Notes: generated by a model not told the origin, from the letters alone. A stretch of 8,845 nucleotides of DNA from Chromatiales bacterium (GCA_027001895.1 JALTLP010000390.1:1-8845), one strand, 5' to 3'. Shown: positions 1 through 7,575, numbered from the stretch's first letter. A program made the numbers and translations.

Positions 1-786
1 AAAAGCAAACCAGAGAATAGCCGGGGTAATTAAGTACACTAATAAACCAAGATATATGCCTATTGTTGAAAAAGAAAATTGCGCATCCGAGGTGCGATTC
101 ATTAAGTTAAATAAATAATTGTTCCAACAGTTATTATAATTCCATAGCAAGTTCAGAATAATAAAAGGCAATGCCCCCAGAAAAATTAGCAGCACACCTG
201 TATACGGCTTAAAACCCCGTTCAGCACGCACAAATATGGCTATATAAAAAAAGTAAGCCAGCCCGAGTAGTCCCGCAAAAAACTTGGAATAAAAAGCCAA
301 TCCTAAAAACAGACCAGTTAAAAAATACTGCTTAAGATTATCGGCCTGTTGAGCCTTATAAAAAAAGATAGCCGATATAAAAGACCAAAGTATAAGTGGC
401 GTGTCGGTCGTTATTAAAACCGATAATAAATTAATCGGTGCAAACAGGAATATAATCGCTGTCAGCGCCGCCTTGTTTTCATCAAACTGTTTTAACAAGT
501 GATAAATGGCATAACCCATAAAGATAAACATCAGTATTCCGGGTAGCCTTAGCCAGACAACGGCATCACCAAAAAACAATGATAACCCCAGAAACCAGCC
601 CACCATTGCCGGATGATCATAGTAACCATAATCCGGGTTTTTACCCCAGGTAACAAAATAGGCTTCATCCCCGGTTAAAGGCAGCCAGTAGGCTACCGCC
701 AGTCGAATCAGCAAACTCGCCACCACTGCAAAATTAAGCCACTGTAATGCGCTGAAGTTGTTTAGTTTATTATCATTAAAAATCAT
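1..786 (-). CDS. GT39/PMT_2-type membrane glycosyltransferase, N-terminal part (cut by window edge)
   Basis: Read on the minus strand from ATG at 786-784, the frame stays open for all 262 codons to base 1, so the C-terminus lies outside the window. A TAG lies in frame four codons upstream, so no longer start is possible. Family features visible: a first hydrophobic helix (about residues 16-36), then LTGDEAYFVTWG (38-48) with the acidic D40-E41 pair expected of the catalytic loop, GYYDHP (54-59), TTDTPL (126-131), GLAFYSKF (162-169), and many further hydrophobic segments. Known of the family: ArnT- and PMT-like enzymes transfer sugars from polyprenyl-phosphate donors to lipid A, proteins or other envelope acceptors on the outer face of the inner membrane. 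The acceptor cannot be told from this fragment. No clear Shine-Dalgarno precedes the start; an AGGA lies 20 nt upstream and fits a short overlapping frame better. The gene is divergent from valS. Family assignment is firm, substrate unknown. Confidence 0.9.
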   Translation of the reverse strand, partial: MIFNDNKLNNFSALQWLNFAVVASLLIRLAVAYWLPLTGDEAYFVTWGKNPDYGYYDHPAMVGWFLGLSLFFGDAVVWLRLPGILMFIFMGYAIYHLLKQFDENKAALTAIIFLFAPINLLSVLITTDTPLILWSFISAIFFYKAQQADNLKQYFLTGLFLGLAFYSKFFAGLLGLAYFFYIAIFVRAERGFKPYTGVLLIFLGALPFIILNLLWNYNNCWNNYLFNLMNRTSDAQFSFSTIGIYLGLLVYLITPAILWFAF

Positions 787-829
787 GGGCGAATACTACC
801 ATGCCATCCTGTTACATGCAGCTTTGCGC

Positions 830-859
830 TTTATATTCAGGCTATTAGCAATAGTGCAA
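830..859 (-). promoter_or_regulatory. weak candidate promoter for the glycosyltransferase gene
   Basis: On the minus strand TTGCAC (859-854) lies 18 bp upstream of TATAAA (835-830), about 45 bp before the ATG at 786. The -35 matches only three of six consensus bases, so this is a position-supported guess in the divergent spacer. Confidence 0.25.
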
Positions 860-874
860 GCAGGCTGAGTCGGG

Positions 875-880
875 TATACT
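875..880 (+). promoter_or_regulatory. candidate -10 box for valS
   Basis: TATACT lies 41 bp upstream of the valS ATG in the divergent spacer. The sequence 17 bp further upstream (TAGTGC) is a poor -35, so if this is the promoter it is a weak match or needs an activator. It is the best -10 in the spacer on this strand. Confidence 0.35.
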
Positions 881-921
881 TAGCAGCATTTCACAAACCA
901 AATTTAAAGCAGTTATTTTGT

Positions 922-3720
922 ATGGAAAAAACCTATAACCCTCACGCAATCGAACAACGCTGGTATGAAATCTGGGAAAATGAGCAACATTTTTCCCCAC
1001 TAGACCCGGCAAAATCTGATGCCACGCCCTACAGCATTATGATTCCACCGCCAAATGTTACCGGCAGCTTGCATATGGGGCACGGTTTTAACAATACGGT
1101 TATGGACACACTGGTGCGTTACCACCGCATGAAAGGCCATAATACCTTGTGGCAAGTCGGTACCGACCACGCCGGTATTGCGACACAAATGGTGGTTGAA
1201 CGCCAGCTTAAAGCAGAAGATAAAACCCGCCATGATCTGGGCCGGGATAAATTTATAGAAAAAATCTGGGACTGGAAAGAGCAGTCCGGCGGCAATATTA
1301 CCCGCCAGCTTCGCCGACTGGGTTCCTCGGTCGACTGGACACGCGAACGCTTCACCATGGATGAAGGTTTAAGCGATGCGGTCAGTGAAGTTTTTGTAAA
1401 ACTCTTTGAAGACGACCTGATTTACCGCGGCAAGCGTCTGGTTAACTGGGACCCGGTTTTACATACCGCCGTTTCTGATCTTGAAGTTATTTCTGAAGAA
1501 GAAAACGGCCATTTATGGCATATGCGTTATCCGCTAACCGATGGTTCTGGCCATCTGGTGGTTGCCACCACCCGCCCTGAAACCATGTTGGGTGATTCTG
1601 CCGTGGCGGTTCATCCGGACGATGAACGCTATCAATCTTTTGTTGGCAAAACCATAACACTGCCGTTAGTTGGCCGGGAAATCCCGATTATTGCCGACGA
1701 TTATGTCGACCCGGAATTTGGAACCGGTTGTGTCAAAATTACCCCCGCACATGATTTTAACGATTATGAAATGGGTAAACGCCATAACTTACCAATGCAT
1801 AATATTTTAACCATTGATGCGGCAATCAATGACGAAGCACCTGAACAATACCGTGGCCTGGATCGTTATGTTGCCCGAAAACAAATTGTAAAAGACTTAG
1901 AAGCCCTCGACTTGCTGGAAAAAATTGATGACCACAAGTTAATGGTACCGCGTGGTGATCGTTCCGGCTCGGTGGTCGAACCGTTTTTAACCGACCAATG
2001 GTATGTAAAAATTGCACCCCTTGCTGAACCGGCGATTAAAGCCGTTAAAGAGGGTGATATTAAATTTGTACCGGACAACTGGAAAAACACCTACTACGAC
2101 TGGATGAACAATATCCAGGACTGGTGCATCAGCCGACAAATCTGGTGGGGACACCGCATCCCGGCCTGGTACGACGAACAGGGCAAAGTTTATGTCGCCC
2201 GTAGCGAAAAAGAAGTGCGCGAAAAATATAAACTGGATGATTCAGTAAAACTATCACAGGACGAAGATGTACTCGATACCTGGTTCTCGTCTGCACTATG
2301 GCCTTTTTCGACTTTAGGCTGGCCAGCTAAAGACGCACAAACCAAAGCCATGCTCGATACTTTTTACCCAACCAACGTACTGGTTACCGGTTTCGATATT
2401 ATATTCTTCTGGGTCGCCCGCATGATAATGATGGGCTTAAAGTTTACCGGCGAGGTGCCTTTTAAAGAAGTGTATATACACGGTCTGGTGCGAGATAGTC
2501 ATGGCCAGAAAATGTCCAAGTCCAAAGGCAACGTGCTTGATCCTATCGACCTGATCGATGGTATTGATCTGGAATCCCTTGTTAAAAAACGTACCACCGG
2601 TTTAATGCAACCGGAAATGGCACCTAAAATAGAAAAACAAACCCGCAAAGATTTTGCTGATGGTATTCCTGCCTACGGTACTGATGCCCTGCGCTTTACC
2701 TTTGCGGCAATGGCATCAACCGGTCGTGATATCAATTTTGACTTGCACCGCACAGAAGGTTACCGAAACTTTTGTAACAAAATCTGGAATGCAGCACGTT
2801 ATGTTTTAATGAATACCGAAGAACATGATTGTGGTACCGATCCAGAAGCCGATATTGAACTAAGCATTGCTGACAAATGGATTATTGCACGCCTGCAACA
2901 TGTTGAAGCCGAAATTGAAAAAGCCATTAATAACTACCGTATTGATATTATGGCCAACACGCTTTATGAATTTACCTGGAACGAATACTGTGGCTGGTAC
3001 CTTGAACTATCCAAGCCCGTGCTAATGGGTGACAGCAGTGAAGCCGCTAAACGCGGTACCCGCCGCACACTGGTACGGGTACTGGAAACAATCCTGAGAT
3101 TAATCCACCCGATAATGCCTTATATAACAGAAGAAATATGGCAACGTATTGCACCACTGACAGGCATTGATACTAAAACGCATAAAACAATTATGCGCCA
3201 GGCCTACCCGCAAGCAGATAATAGCAAAGTCGATAATACTGCCGTTGATGAAATGGAATGGGTAAAAAGTTTTATTCTGGGCGTGCGACAAATTCGCAGC
3301 GGTTATGACATTAAACCAGGCAAGCCACTCACTGTGTTAATACAAAACGGTTCCGAACAGGACAAGCAGCGTCTGGATGCCAACAAACTTTATTTACAGG
3401 ACCTCGGTAAAATTGAAAGCATCACCTGGTTAAATGATACAGACGAAGCGCCTGAATCTGCCACTGCATTGGTAGGCGAAATGAAAATTCTTATCCCGAT
3501 GGCAGGTATTATAGATATCGATGCAGAAAAAGCCCGCCTGAAAAAAGAAATGGATAAAATAAGCAGTGAAATAAAACGTACCGAAGGTAAATTGTCTAAC
3601 CCTAAATTTGTCGACAAGGCCCCCGAAGCAGTTGTCAATAAAGAAAAAGAAAAGCTGGCCGGCTATCAATCAACACTGACCAGTTTAACCGAGCAGTTAA
3701 AGAAGATAGAGGCAATTTAA
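922..3720 (+). CDS. valS: valine--tRNA ligase (class I aminoacyl-tRNA synthetase)
   Basis: This cytoplasmic enzyme joins valine to tRNA-Val using ATP and hydrolyses mischarged Thr-tRNA-Val. The 932-residue length is near that of E. coli ValRS (951). Visible landmarks: PPPNVTGSLHMGH with the HIGH-type motif HMGH at 51-54; the CP1 editing domain with TTRPETMLGD (216-225); ISRQIWWGH (403-411); DVLDTWFSS (449-457); KMSKS (530-534) followed by GNVLDP; an anticodon-binding region near WNEYCGWYLELSKP; and a C-terminal tRNA-binding coiled coil from about 867 to the end, rich in Lys and Glu. All catalytic motifs are intact and there is no frameshift. The ATG at 922 gives the expected MEKTYNPHAIEQRWYEIW beginning, but it has no recognisable Shine-Dalgarno. 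No holC or pepA, common valS neighbours in gammaproteobacteria, lies directly upstream; the gene seems to use its own promoter. Its stop is one base from the stop of the convergent DUF2970 gene. Confidence 0.99.
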   Translation: MEKTYNPHAIEQRWYEIWENEQHFSPLDPAKSDATPYSIMIPPPNVTGSLHMGHGFNNTVMDTLVRYHRMKGHNTLWQVGTDHAGIATQMVVERQLKAEDKTRHDLGRDKFIEKIWDWKEQSGGNITRQLRRLGSSVDWTRERFTMDEGLSDAVSEVFVKLFEDDLIYRGKRLVNWDPVLHTAVSDLEVISEEENGHLWHMRYPLTDGSGHLVVATTRPETMLGDSAVAVHPDDERYQSFVGKTITLPLVGREIPIIADDYVDPEFGTGCVKITPAHDFNDYEMGKRHNLPMHNILTIDAAINDEAPEQYRGLDRYVARKQIVKDLEALDLLEKIDDHKLMVPRGDRSGSVVEPFLTDQWYVKIAPLAEPAIKAVKEGDIKFVPDNWKNTYYDWMNNIQDWCISRQIWWGHRIPAWYDEQGKVYVARSEKEVREKYKLDDSVKLSQDEDVLDTWFSSALWPFSTLGWPAKDAQTKAMLDTFYPTNVLVTGFDIIFFWVARMIMMGLKFTGEVPFKEVYIHGLVRDSHGQKMSKSKGNVLDPIDLIDGIDLESLVKKRTTGLMQPEMAPKIEKQTRKDFADGIPAYGTDALRFTFAAMASTGRDINFDLHRTEGYRNFCNKIWNAARYVLMNTEEHDCGTDPEADIELSIADKWIIARLQHVEAEIEKAINNYRIDIMANTLYEFTWNEYCGWYLELSKPVLMGDSSEAAKRGTRRTLVRVLETILRLIHPIMPYITEEIWQRIAPLTGIDTKTHKTIMRQAYPQADNSKVDNTAVDEMEWVKSFILGVRQIRSGYDIKPGKPLTVLIQNGSEQDKQRLDANKLYLQDLGKIESITWLNDTDEAPESATALVGEMKILIPMAGIIDIDAEKARLKKEMDKISSEIKRTEGKLSNPKFVDKAPEAVVNKEKEKLAGYQSTLTSLTEQLKKIEAI

Positions 3721-3721
3721 A

Positions 3722-3946
3722 TTATAAACCAGCCGAACTCATTACCAATTTTACAACCGTTACAATAGTACCAATAAATATTGCAACCGCGATTAAACCA
3801 ATAAAAACATATTGCCAGGGCTTGCCATGCTGAAAGTCACGTTTATAGTTTTCACTTTTTTGCACACCCAGCATGGCTGCCATTACACTTTTGGCTACAT
3901 CCCATAAAGAAGGTGCTTTACCAGTATTTTCAGTTTGATCGTTCAT
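3722..3946 (-). CDS. DUF2970 family small inner-membrane protein
   Basis: This 74-residue protein has a cytoplasmic-looking N-terminus with SLWDVAKSVMAAMLGVQ (13-29) and RDF (36-38). These are followed by a single strong transmembrane helix at about 47-69 and a very short tail. The N-terminal motif, the RDF spacing and the total length fit DUF2970, a proteobacterial family with no established function. The ATG at 3946-3944 has an AGGA Shine-Dalgarno 7 nt upstream (3957-3954), so the start is well supported. The gene lies 123 bp downstream of the MFS transporter on the same strand and could be reached by read-through, although the gap has room for its own promoter. It ends tail-to-tail with valS, one base between the two TAA codons, with no hairpin terminator visible at the junction. 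Confidence 0.85.
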   Translation of the reverse strand: MNDQTENTGKAPSLWDVAKSVMAAMLGVQKSENYKRDFQHGKPWQYVFIGLIAVAIFIGTIVTVVKLVMSSAGL

Positions 3947-3953
3947 GTTTATT

Positions 3954-3957
3954 TCCT
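3954..3957 (-). promoter_or_regulatory. ribosome binding site of the DUF2970 gene
   Basis: AGGA (within CAGGAAA on the minus strand) lies 7 nt before the ATG at 3946 and fixes the start of the small protein. Confidence 0.7.
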
Positions 3958-4059
3958 GCTGATAATATCCATATTAAAGGATACTCTTAGATTAATATTT
4001 ACACTATACCTGTATACTCGTTATCGTGGGTATAATGAATTTATTTAAAGATTGTGACA

Positions 4060-4077
4060 TAAAACAGACTTAGTCTT
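4060..4077 (-). terminator. weak terminator-like hairpin at the end of the MFS gene
   Basis: On the minus strand AGACT-A-AGTCT (4076-4066) is a perfect short inverted repeat spanning the TAA stop codon, followed by GTTTTA. The realistic stem is only 4 bp with a 3-nt loop and a broken U-tract, so it is probably inefficient. No better terminator is visible before the DUF2970 gene. Confidence 0.2.
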
Positions 4078-5344
4078 CCAGCGCTTTAGCCATTTGAATA
4101 CCCTTTTTCTCGTCGACAAAATACAGTAATACGCCACCAATAATAAATAAAATGGCGATAGATAAAATAGATATACGAGGATTGCCGGTTAATACTCCGA
4201 CAATGCCCATCATAAGCGGCCCGAGCACTGCGGCAAACTTGCCCAGCATATTATAAAAACCAAAAAACTCGGCAGACTTTGAATGTGGAATAATACGCGC
4301 ATAAAATGAACGGCTAAGTGACTGCACGCCACCTTGCACCAGGCCAATACAAATAGCCAGAATATAAAATTCTTTTACCGTATCCATAAATGTGGCCATG
4401 ACCGTTATAACAAGGTAAGCCGTAATGGCCACCAGTATTGCAGACTTGGCACCCCACTTTTGCCCAAAATAACCAAAGGCAAGTGCAGCAGGAAAACCAA
4501 CAAACTGGGTAATTAAAATAGCGATTATAAGGTTGCTGGATTCCAGTCCTATCGACAAGCCATAATCAATTGCCATCCGTACGATGGTGTCGACTCCATC
4601 AATATAAAACCAGTAGGCCACCAGGAACATAAACACGACCTTGAGTGACTTTATTTCCAACGCGGTTTGTTTTATTTGCCTTAAACCTTGCATAACATTA
4701 ATTTTGTTACCCGCATCTGGAATATTGAGTTCATGGACAAAAAAGATAATTGGCAACGAAAAAACCAGCCACCAAAGTGATACCACAACAAACGATATTT
4801 TAATCGCCTGTGCTTTATCTGCAAAACCAAATGCTTCGGGCCAGACTGTCATTGCAACGGCAATGGCAAACATTAAGCCACCACCCAAATACCCCATTGA
4901 ATACCCCATTGCTGACACAATATCGTATTTATCTTTAGACACAACATTTATAATTAAGGAATCATAAAATATATTTGCACCGGCAAAACCGATGGCAGCA
5001 AAAATAAAACTGATAATCGCAAACAGCCATTCACCTTTACCCACAAAAAACAGGCTGGCGGTCATAACCATACCAACTAATGCAAAACTGACAAGAAACC
5101 GTTTCTTGGCACAACTGGCATCTGCTATGGCGCCCAGTATGGGTGCAAGTAAAACGATAACAATGCTGGAAACAGAGTTTGCAGCACCCAGTTGCAAGGT
5201 GCTGGTGGCAACATCATCTGTACCACTCCAGTATGATTTAAAAAACAGGGGGTAAAATGCGGTAAGCACAACAACCGCAAAGGCAGAGTTAGCCCAGTCA
5301 TACAGTGCCCAGGATATTATCGGTTTTGTAAGATATGTTTTAAT
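4070..5344 (-). CDS. MFS transporter, UMF1/Atg22-like family, with apparent ATT start codon
   Basis: An inner-membrane major facilitator of about 424 residues with roughly 12 hydrophobic segments. Signature segments of the UMF1 (Atg22-like) family are visible: ISWALYDWANSAFAVVV (10-26), APILGAIAD (67-75), GYLGGGL (151-157), YWFYIDGVDTIVRMA (244-258), QSLSRSFYARIIP (341-353) and AEFFGFYNMLGKFAAVLGP (358-376). Yeast Atg22 exports amino acids from the vacuole; bacterial members are largely uncharacterised, so the substrate is unknown. The first GTG in frame (5269) would delete 25 residues, including the conserved N-terminal signature. The frame is closed upstream by TAG at 5362-5360 and has no ATG, GTG or TTG before 5269. 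The best site is ATT at 5344-5342, 7 nt after AAAGGA. The gene starts 4 nt after the aas stop, so the two are almost certainly co-transcribed and probably translationally coupled. The neighbour suggests a lipid-related role (inference). Confidence 0.88.
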   Translation of the reverse strand: MKTYLTKPIISWALYDWANSAFAVVVLTAFYPLFFKSYWSGTDDVATSTLQLGAANSVSSIVIVLLAPILGAIADASCAKKRFLVSFALVGMVMTASLFFVGKGEWLFAIISFIFAAIGFAGANIFYDSLIINVVSKDKYDIVSAMGYSMGYLGGGLMFAIAVAMTVWPEAFGFADKAQAIKISFVVVSLWWLVFSLPIIFFVHELNIPDAGNKINVMQGLRQIKQTALEIKSLKVVFMFLVAYWFYIDGVDTIVRMAIDYGLSIGLESSNLIIAILITQFVGFPAALAFGYFGQKWGAKSAILVAITAYLVITVMATFMDTVKEFYILAICIGLVQGGVQSLSRSFYARIIPHSKSAEFFGFYNMLGKFAAVLGPLMMGIVGVLTGNPRISILSIAILFIIGGVLLYFVDEKKGIQMAKALED

Positions 5345-5348
5345 ATTA

Positions 5349-7511
5349 TTATCCTTTATCTATGATTGCCTTAATAGCTATATAATCCGGCTTTCCAGAA
5401 CCCAGCAGTGGTAATTTCTTAATGCATATTACCGTTCGTGGAATGGAAAGTTCGTTAACGCCGTTTTGTTTCATTTTTTCGGCAATGGCTTTTCGCTTCA
5501 GTTGTTGCTCTTCGGTTACCAGCACCAGTTTTTCGCCCTTACGTTCATCCGGAATACTGACTATGGCATGAAGTTTATCTGGCCAGTGGGTGATTAAAAA
5601 TTCTTCTACAGCCGAAAGCGATACCATTTCTCCTGCAATCTTTGCAAAACGTTTAGCCCGGCCAAGAATGGTTATAAAACCATCTTCATCAATCTTTACA
5701 ATATCGCCGGTATCATACCAACCAACACCCCGCTCGGTCGCTGGAGGAACAATAACATTTTTACCGTCCTTTACGTTATCCAGTAACAGATAACCCAACA
5801 TTATGTTAGGGCCTTTAACCGATAAACGCCCGCCTTCCTCAACACCCGGCACCTTATCTAAATGGTATTCAATACCTGGTAATAAGCGACCAACCGTTCC
5901 TTTACGATTATCCATTGCCGTATTGGTACTGAGTGCCGGGCTGGTTTCTGTTGCGCCGTAACCTTCAAAGACCCTGACACCAAACTTGTCACTCCATAGC
6001 TGCCGTGTTGTGTCCTGTAGTTTTTCTGCCCCGGCAAACACGTAGCGCAAACTGTAAAAGTCGTAAGGGTGGGCGAATCTGCCGTAATTCGCTAAAAATG
6101 TATTAGTACCAAACATAATGGTTGCACCAATGTCATATGCCACTTCGGGAATAATCCGGTAATGCAACGGGCTGGGGTATAAAAAAACTTTCATGCCTGA
6201 GATTAAGGGTATTAATGTACCTGCAGTTAAACCAAAAGAATGAAACAGGGGCAAGGCATTTAAAATTTTGTCCTGTGCGTTAAAGTCAACACGGGTACTC
6301 ATTTGTATGCCATTGGCCAGCAAGTTACTGTGCGAAAGCACCACGCCTTTAGCGACCCCTTCGGAGCCGGAAGTAAACAACACAACGGCTGGGGAAGTAA
6401 CATCCCGGTTTGACAGCCGGTTTTTATACGCTGTTTTAGGGAACCGGGCGGTTAACAGGCTGAATATTTTTTTATATAGCGGTATTGTTTTAACAATATC
6501 TTCAAGATAATAAACAGTTACTTTTGTCGATAATTGTTCTATTACCTTGTCGAGCTTTGCATAAATAACAAAACGTTTTGATGTATAGACTACTTTAATA
6601 TTTGCCGTGGTGCATGCATTTAGCATGGCGGTGCTGCCCGCCGAGAAGTTAAGCATGGCAGGAATACGGCCATGCACCTGTAAAGCAAAAAAAGTAATTA
6701 ATGTATTAACCATATTGGGCAACAGGATACCGACATAATCACCCTGCTGTGTCTGCGGGCTGAGAATGTCGCCCAGCAGGATAGAACGGTGAATAAGCTT
6801 CTGGTATGTTAGCGGGCTTCGTTCTATATCCTCGGCAATAATATGTTTGCTGCCATGAATATTTTTTGCATCCAGCAAGGCCTGAAACAGGGTACGCCTG
6901 TAATTGCTGGTAGAAAAAATAACTTCGTTCATTATGTCTGTTAATAACTGCCCGGCATACTTACGCCGCGCACGGCCACGAATATCATCCGGTGCTTTAA
7001 GTTTTCGGGGGGGTAATAAGGTAATGGTTATTTTTGGAAACCAGCGAAGTCGTACAACACCCCGTAAACGTGAAAACGGTGTATATTGCGCGCCATCGAT
7101 TCTTATCGGCAAGATATCTGCATCGGACCGATCTGCTACCAGGCCGGGGCCGTTATAAATTTTCATCAATGCACCGGTGGTCGTAATACGCCCTTCCGGA
7201 AAGATAACCACGCGATTATCCTGTTTTAAATATTTTATCAGTGATTTAAGAGAAAAAGGGTTGGTCGGATCCATTACAAACAGTTTTAGTAATGGCCGGA
7301 ACGGTGCCATAAACCAGCGGTTCATAATGCGGGTATGAATGGCAAAACTGAATTCATCCGGCAGAAAACAATAGAGTAAAGCTGCATCCAGAAAGGAGGT
7401 GTGATTTGCAACAATAATACTACGCTTGCTGGACTGGTTAAAGTATTCAATACCTTTTACTTCAACCCGGTATAACAGTTTTAACAGCTTTCGCAAAAAT
7501 GAGGCTATCAC
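5349..7511 (-). CDS. aas: bifunctional 2-acylglycerophosphoethanolamine acyltransferase / acyl-ACP synthetase (Aas)
   Basis: Inner-membrane fusion enzyme that activates fatty acids with ATP onto ACP and re-acylates lysophosphatidylethanolamine. The N-terminal PlsC-type domain shows NHTSFLD (36-42, giving the H37-x4-D42 dyad) and FPEGRITTTG (104-113). The C-terminal AMP-forming ligase domain shows the P-loop FTSGSEGVAKG (379-389), LPLFHSFGLT (420-429), GYGATE (517-522), YDTGD (599-603), GRAKRFAKIAGE (617-628) and the C-terminal GSGKPD with Lys707. At 720 residues it is essentially the length of E. coli Aas (719), and long stretches such as PSPLHYRI and LRYVFAGAEKLQ are near-identical. No ATG is available. 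GTG at 7511-7509 aligns exactly with the E. coli N-terminus (MIASFLRKLL against MLFSFFRNLC) and lies 7 nt after GGAG; the TTG one codon earlier would be only 4 nt away. In E. coli aas follows lplT; here a UMF1-type transporter follows aas instead. Confidence 0.95.
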   Translation of the reverse strand: MIASFLRKLLKLLYRVEVKGIEYFNQSSKRSIIVANHTSFLDAALLYCFLPDEFSFAIHTRIMNRWFMAPFRPLLKLFVMDPTNPFSLKSLIKYLKQDNRVVIFPEGRITTTGALMKIYNGPGLVADRSDADILPIRIDGAQYTPFSRLRGVVRLRWFPKITITLLPPRKLKAPDDIRGRARRKYAGQLLTDIMNEVIFSTSNYRRTLFQALLDAKNIHGSKHIIAEDIERSPLTYQKLIHRSILLGDILSPQTQQGDYVGILLPNMVNTLITFFALQVHGRIPAMLNFSAGSTAMLNACTTANIKVVYTSKRFVIYAKLDKVIEQLSTKVTVYYLEDIVKTIPLYKKIFSLLTARFPKTAYKNRLSNRDVTSPAVVLFTSGSEGVAKGVVLSHSNLLANGIQMSTRVDFNAQDKILNALPLFHSFGLTAGTLIPLISGMKVFLYPSPLHYRIIPEVAYDIGATIMFGTNTFLANYGRFAHPYDFYSLRYVFAGAEKLQDTTRQLWSDKFGVRVFEGYGATETSPALSTNTAMDNRKGTVGRLLPGIEYHLDKVPGVEEGGRLSVKGPNIMLGYLLLDNVKDGKNVIVPPATERGVGWYDTGDIVKIDEDGFITILGRAKRFAKIAGEMVSLSAVEEFLITHWPDKLHAIVSIPDERKGEKLVLVTEEQQLKRKAIAEKMKQNGVNELSIPRTVICIKKLPLLGSGKPDYIAIKAIIDKG
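5352..5357 (-). promoter_or_regulatory. ribosome binding site deciding the ATT start of the MFS gene
   Basis: AAAGGA on the minus strand sits inside the last codons of aas and ends 7 nt before ATT (5344-5342). The spacing is optimal for initiation at this ATT, and no standard start codon in the MFS frame lies within reach. Confidence 0.65.
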
Positions 7512-7518
7512 CAAATAA

Positions 7519-7522
7519 CTCC
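7519..7522 (-). promoter_or_regulatory. ribosome binding site of aas, supporting the GTG start
   Basis: GGAG on the minus strand is 7 nt before GTG (7511) and 4 nt before TTG (7514). The spacing favours GTG, in agreement with the alignment to E. coli Aas. Confidence 0.6.
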
Positions 7523-7546
7523 AGGATTTTTTTATAATATCACCTC

Positions 7547-7575
7547 ATTATAGTTAGATCCTGAAAAATTTATAA
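7547..7575 (-). promoter_or_regulatory. candidate sigma-70 promoter of the aas-MFS operon
   Basis: On the minus strand TTATAA (7575-7570), a 17-bp spacer and a perfect TATAAT (7552-7547) lie about 36 bp upstream of the aas start. The -35 matches three of six bases, while the -10 is consensus. The element lies in the 97-bp AT-rich spacer after the DUF3106 gene, where no hairpin terminator is seen, so read-through from the upstream cluster is also possible. Confidence 0.55.

Noticed and set aside
1000..1358. Two overlapping minus-strand open frames of 77 and 79 codons opposite the valS start region
   Set aside because: They lie fully inside the strongly conserved valS coding sequence, show no recognisable domain and have no promoter context; they are antisense shadows.
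1826..2090. Minus-strand open frames inside valS
   Set aside because: Compositionally random translations opposite the conserved ValRS editing/catalytic region; no support for expression.
3100..3669. Minus-strand open frames opposite the C-terminal part of valS
   Set aside because: Opposite the anticodon-binding and coiled-coil coding region. The Phe-rich translations are the expected complement of Lys/Glu-rich codons.
4031..4036. Perfect plus-strand TATAAT
   Set aside because: There is no plus-strand gene downstream and no -35 at proper spacing; probably chance in AT-rich sequence.
4004..4060. An 18-codon minus-strand frame (MSQSLNKFIIPTITSIQV) in the gap before the DUF2970 gene
   Set aside because: It has no Shine-Dalgarno, no recognisable motif and is of chance length in AT-rich DNA.
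4334..5255. Plus-strand open frames opposite the MFS gene
   Set aside because: The MFS frame carries clear family signatures throughout, so these are antisense shadows.
5336..5362. Frameshift or fusion of aas into the MFS gene as an alternative to ATT initiation
   Set aside because: The aas frame ends in TAA TAA, there is no slippery heptamer, and the MFS frame has its own TAG upstream. A normal Shine-Dalgarno at the right distance makes separate initiation simpler.
5590..7158. Plus-strand open frames opposite aas
   Set aside because: aas is conserved end to end with E. coli Aas; the opposing frames show no domains.
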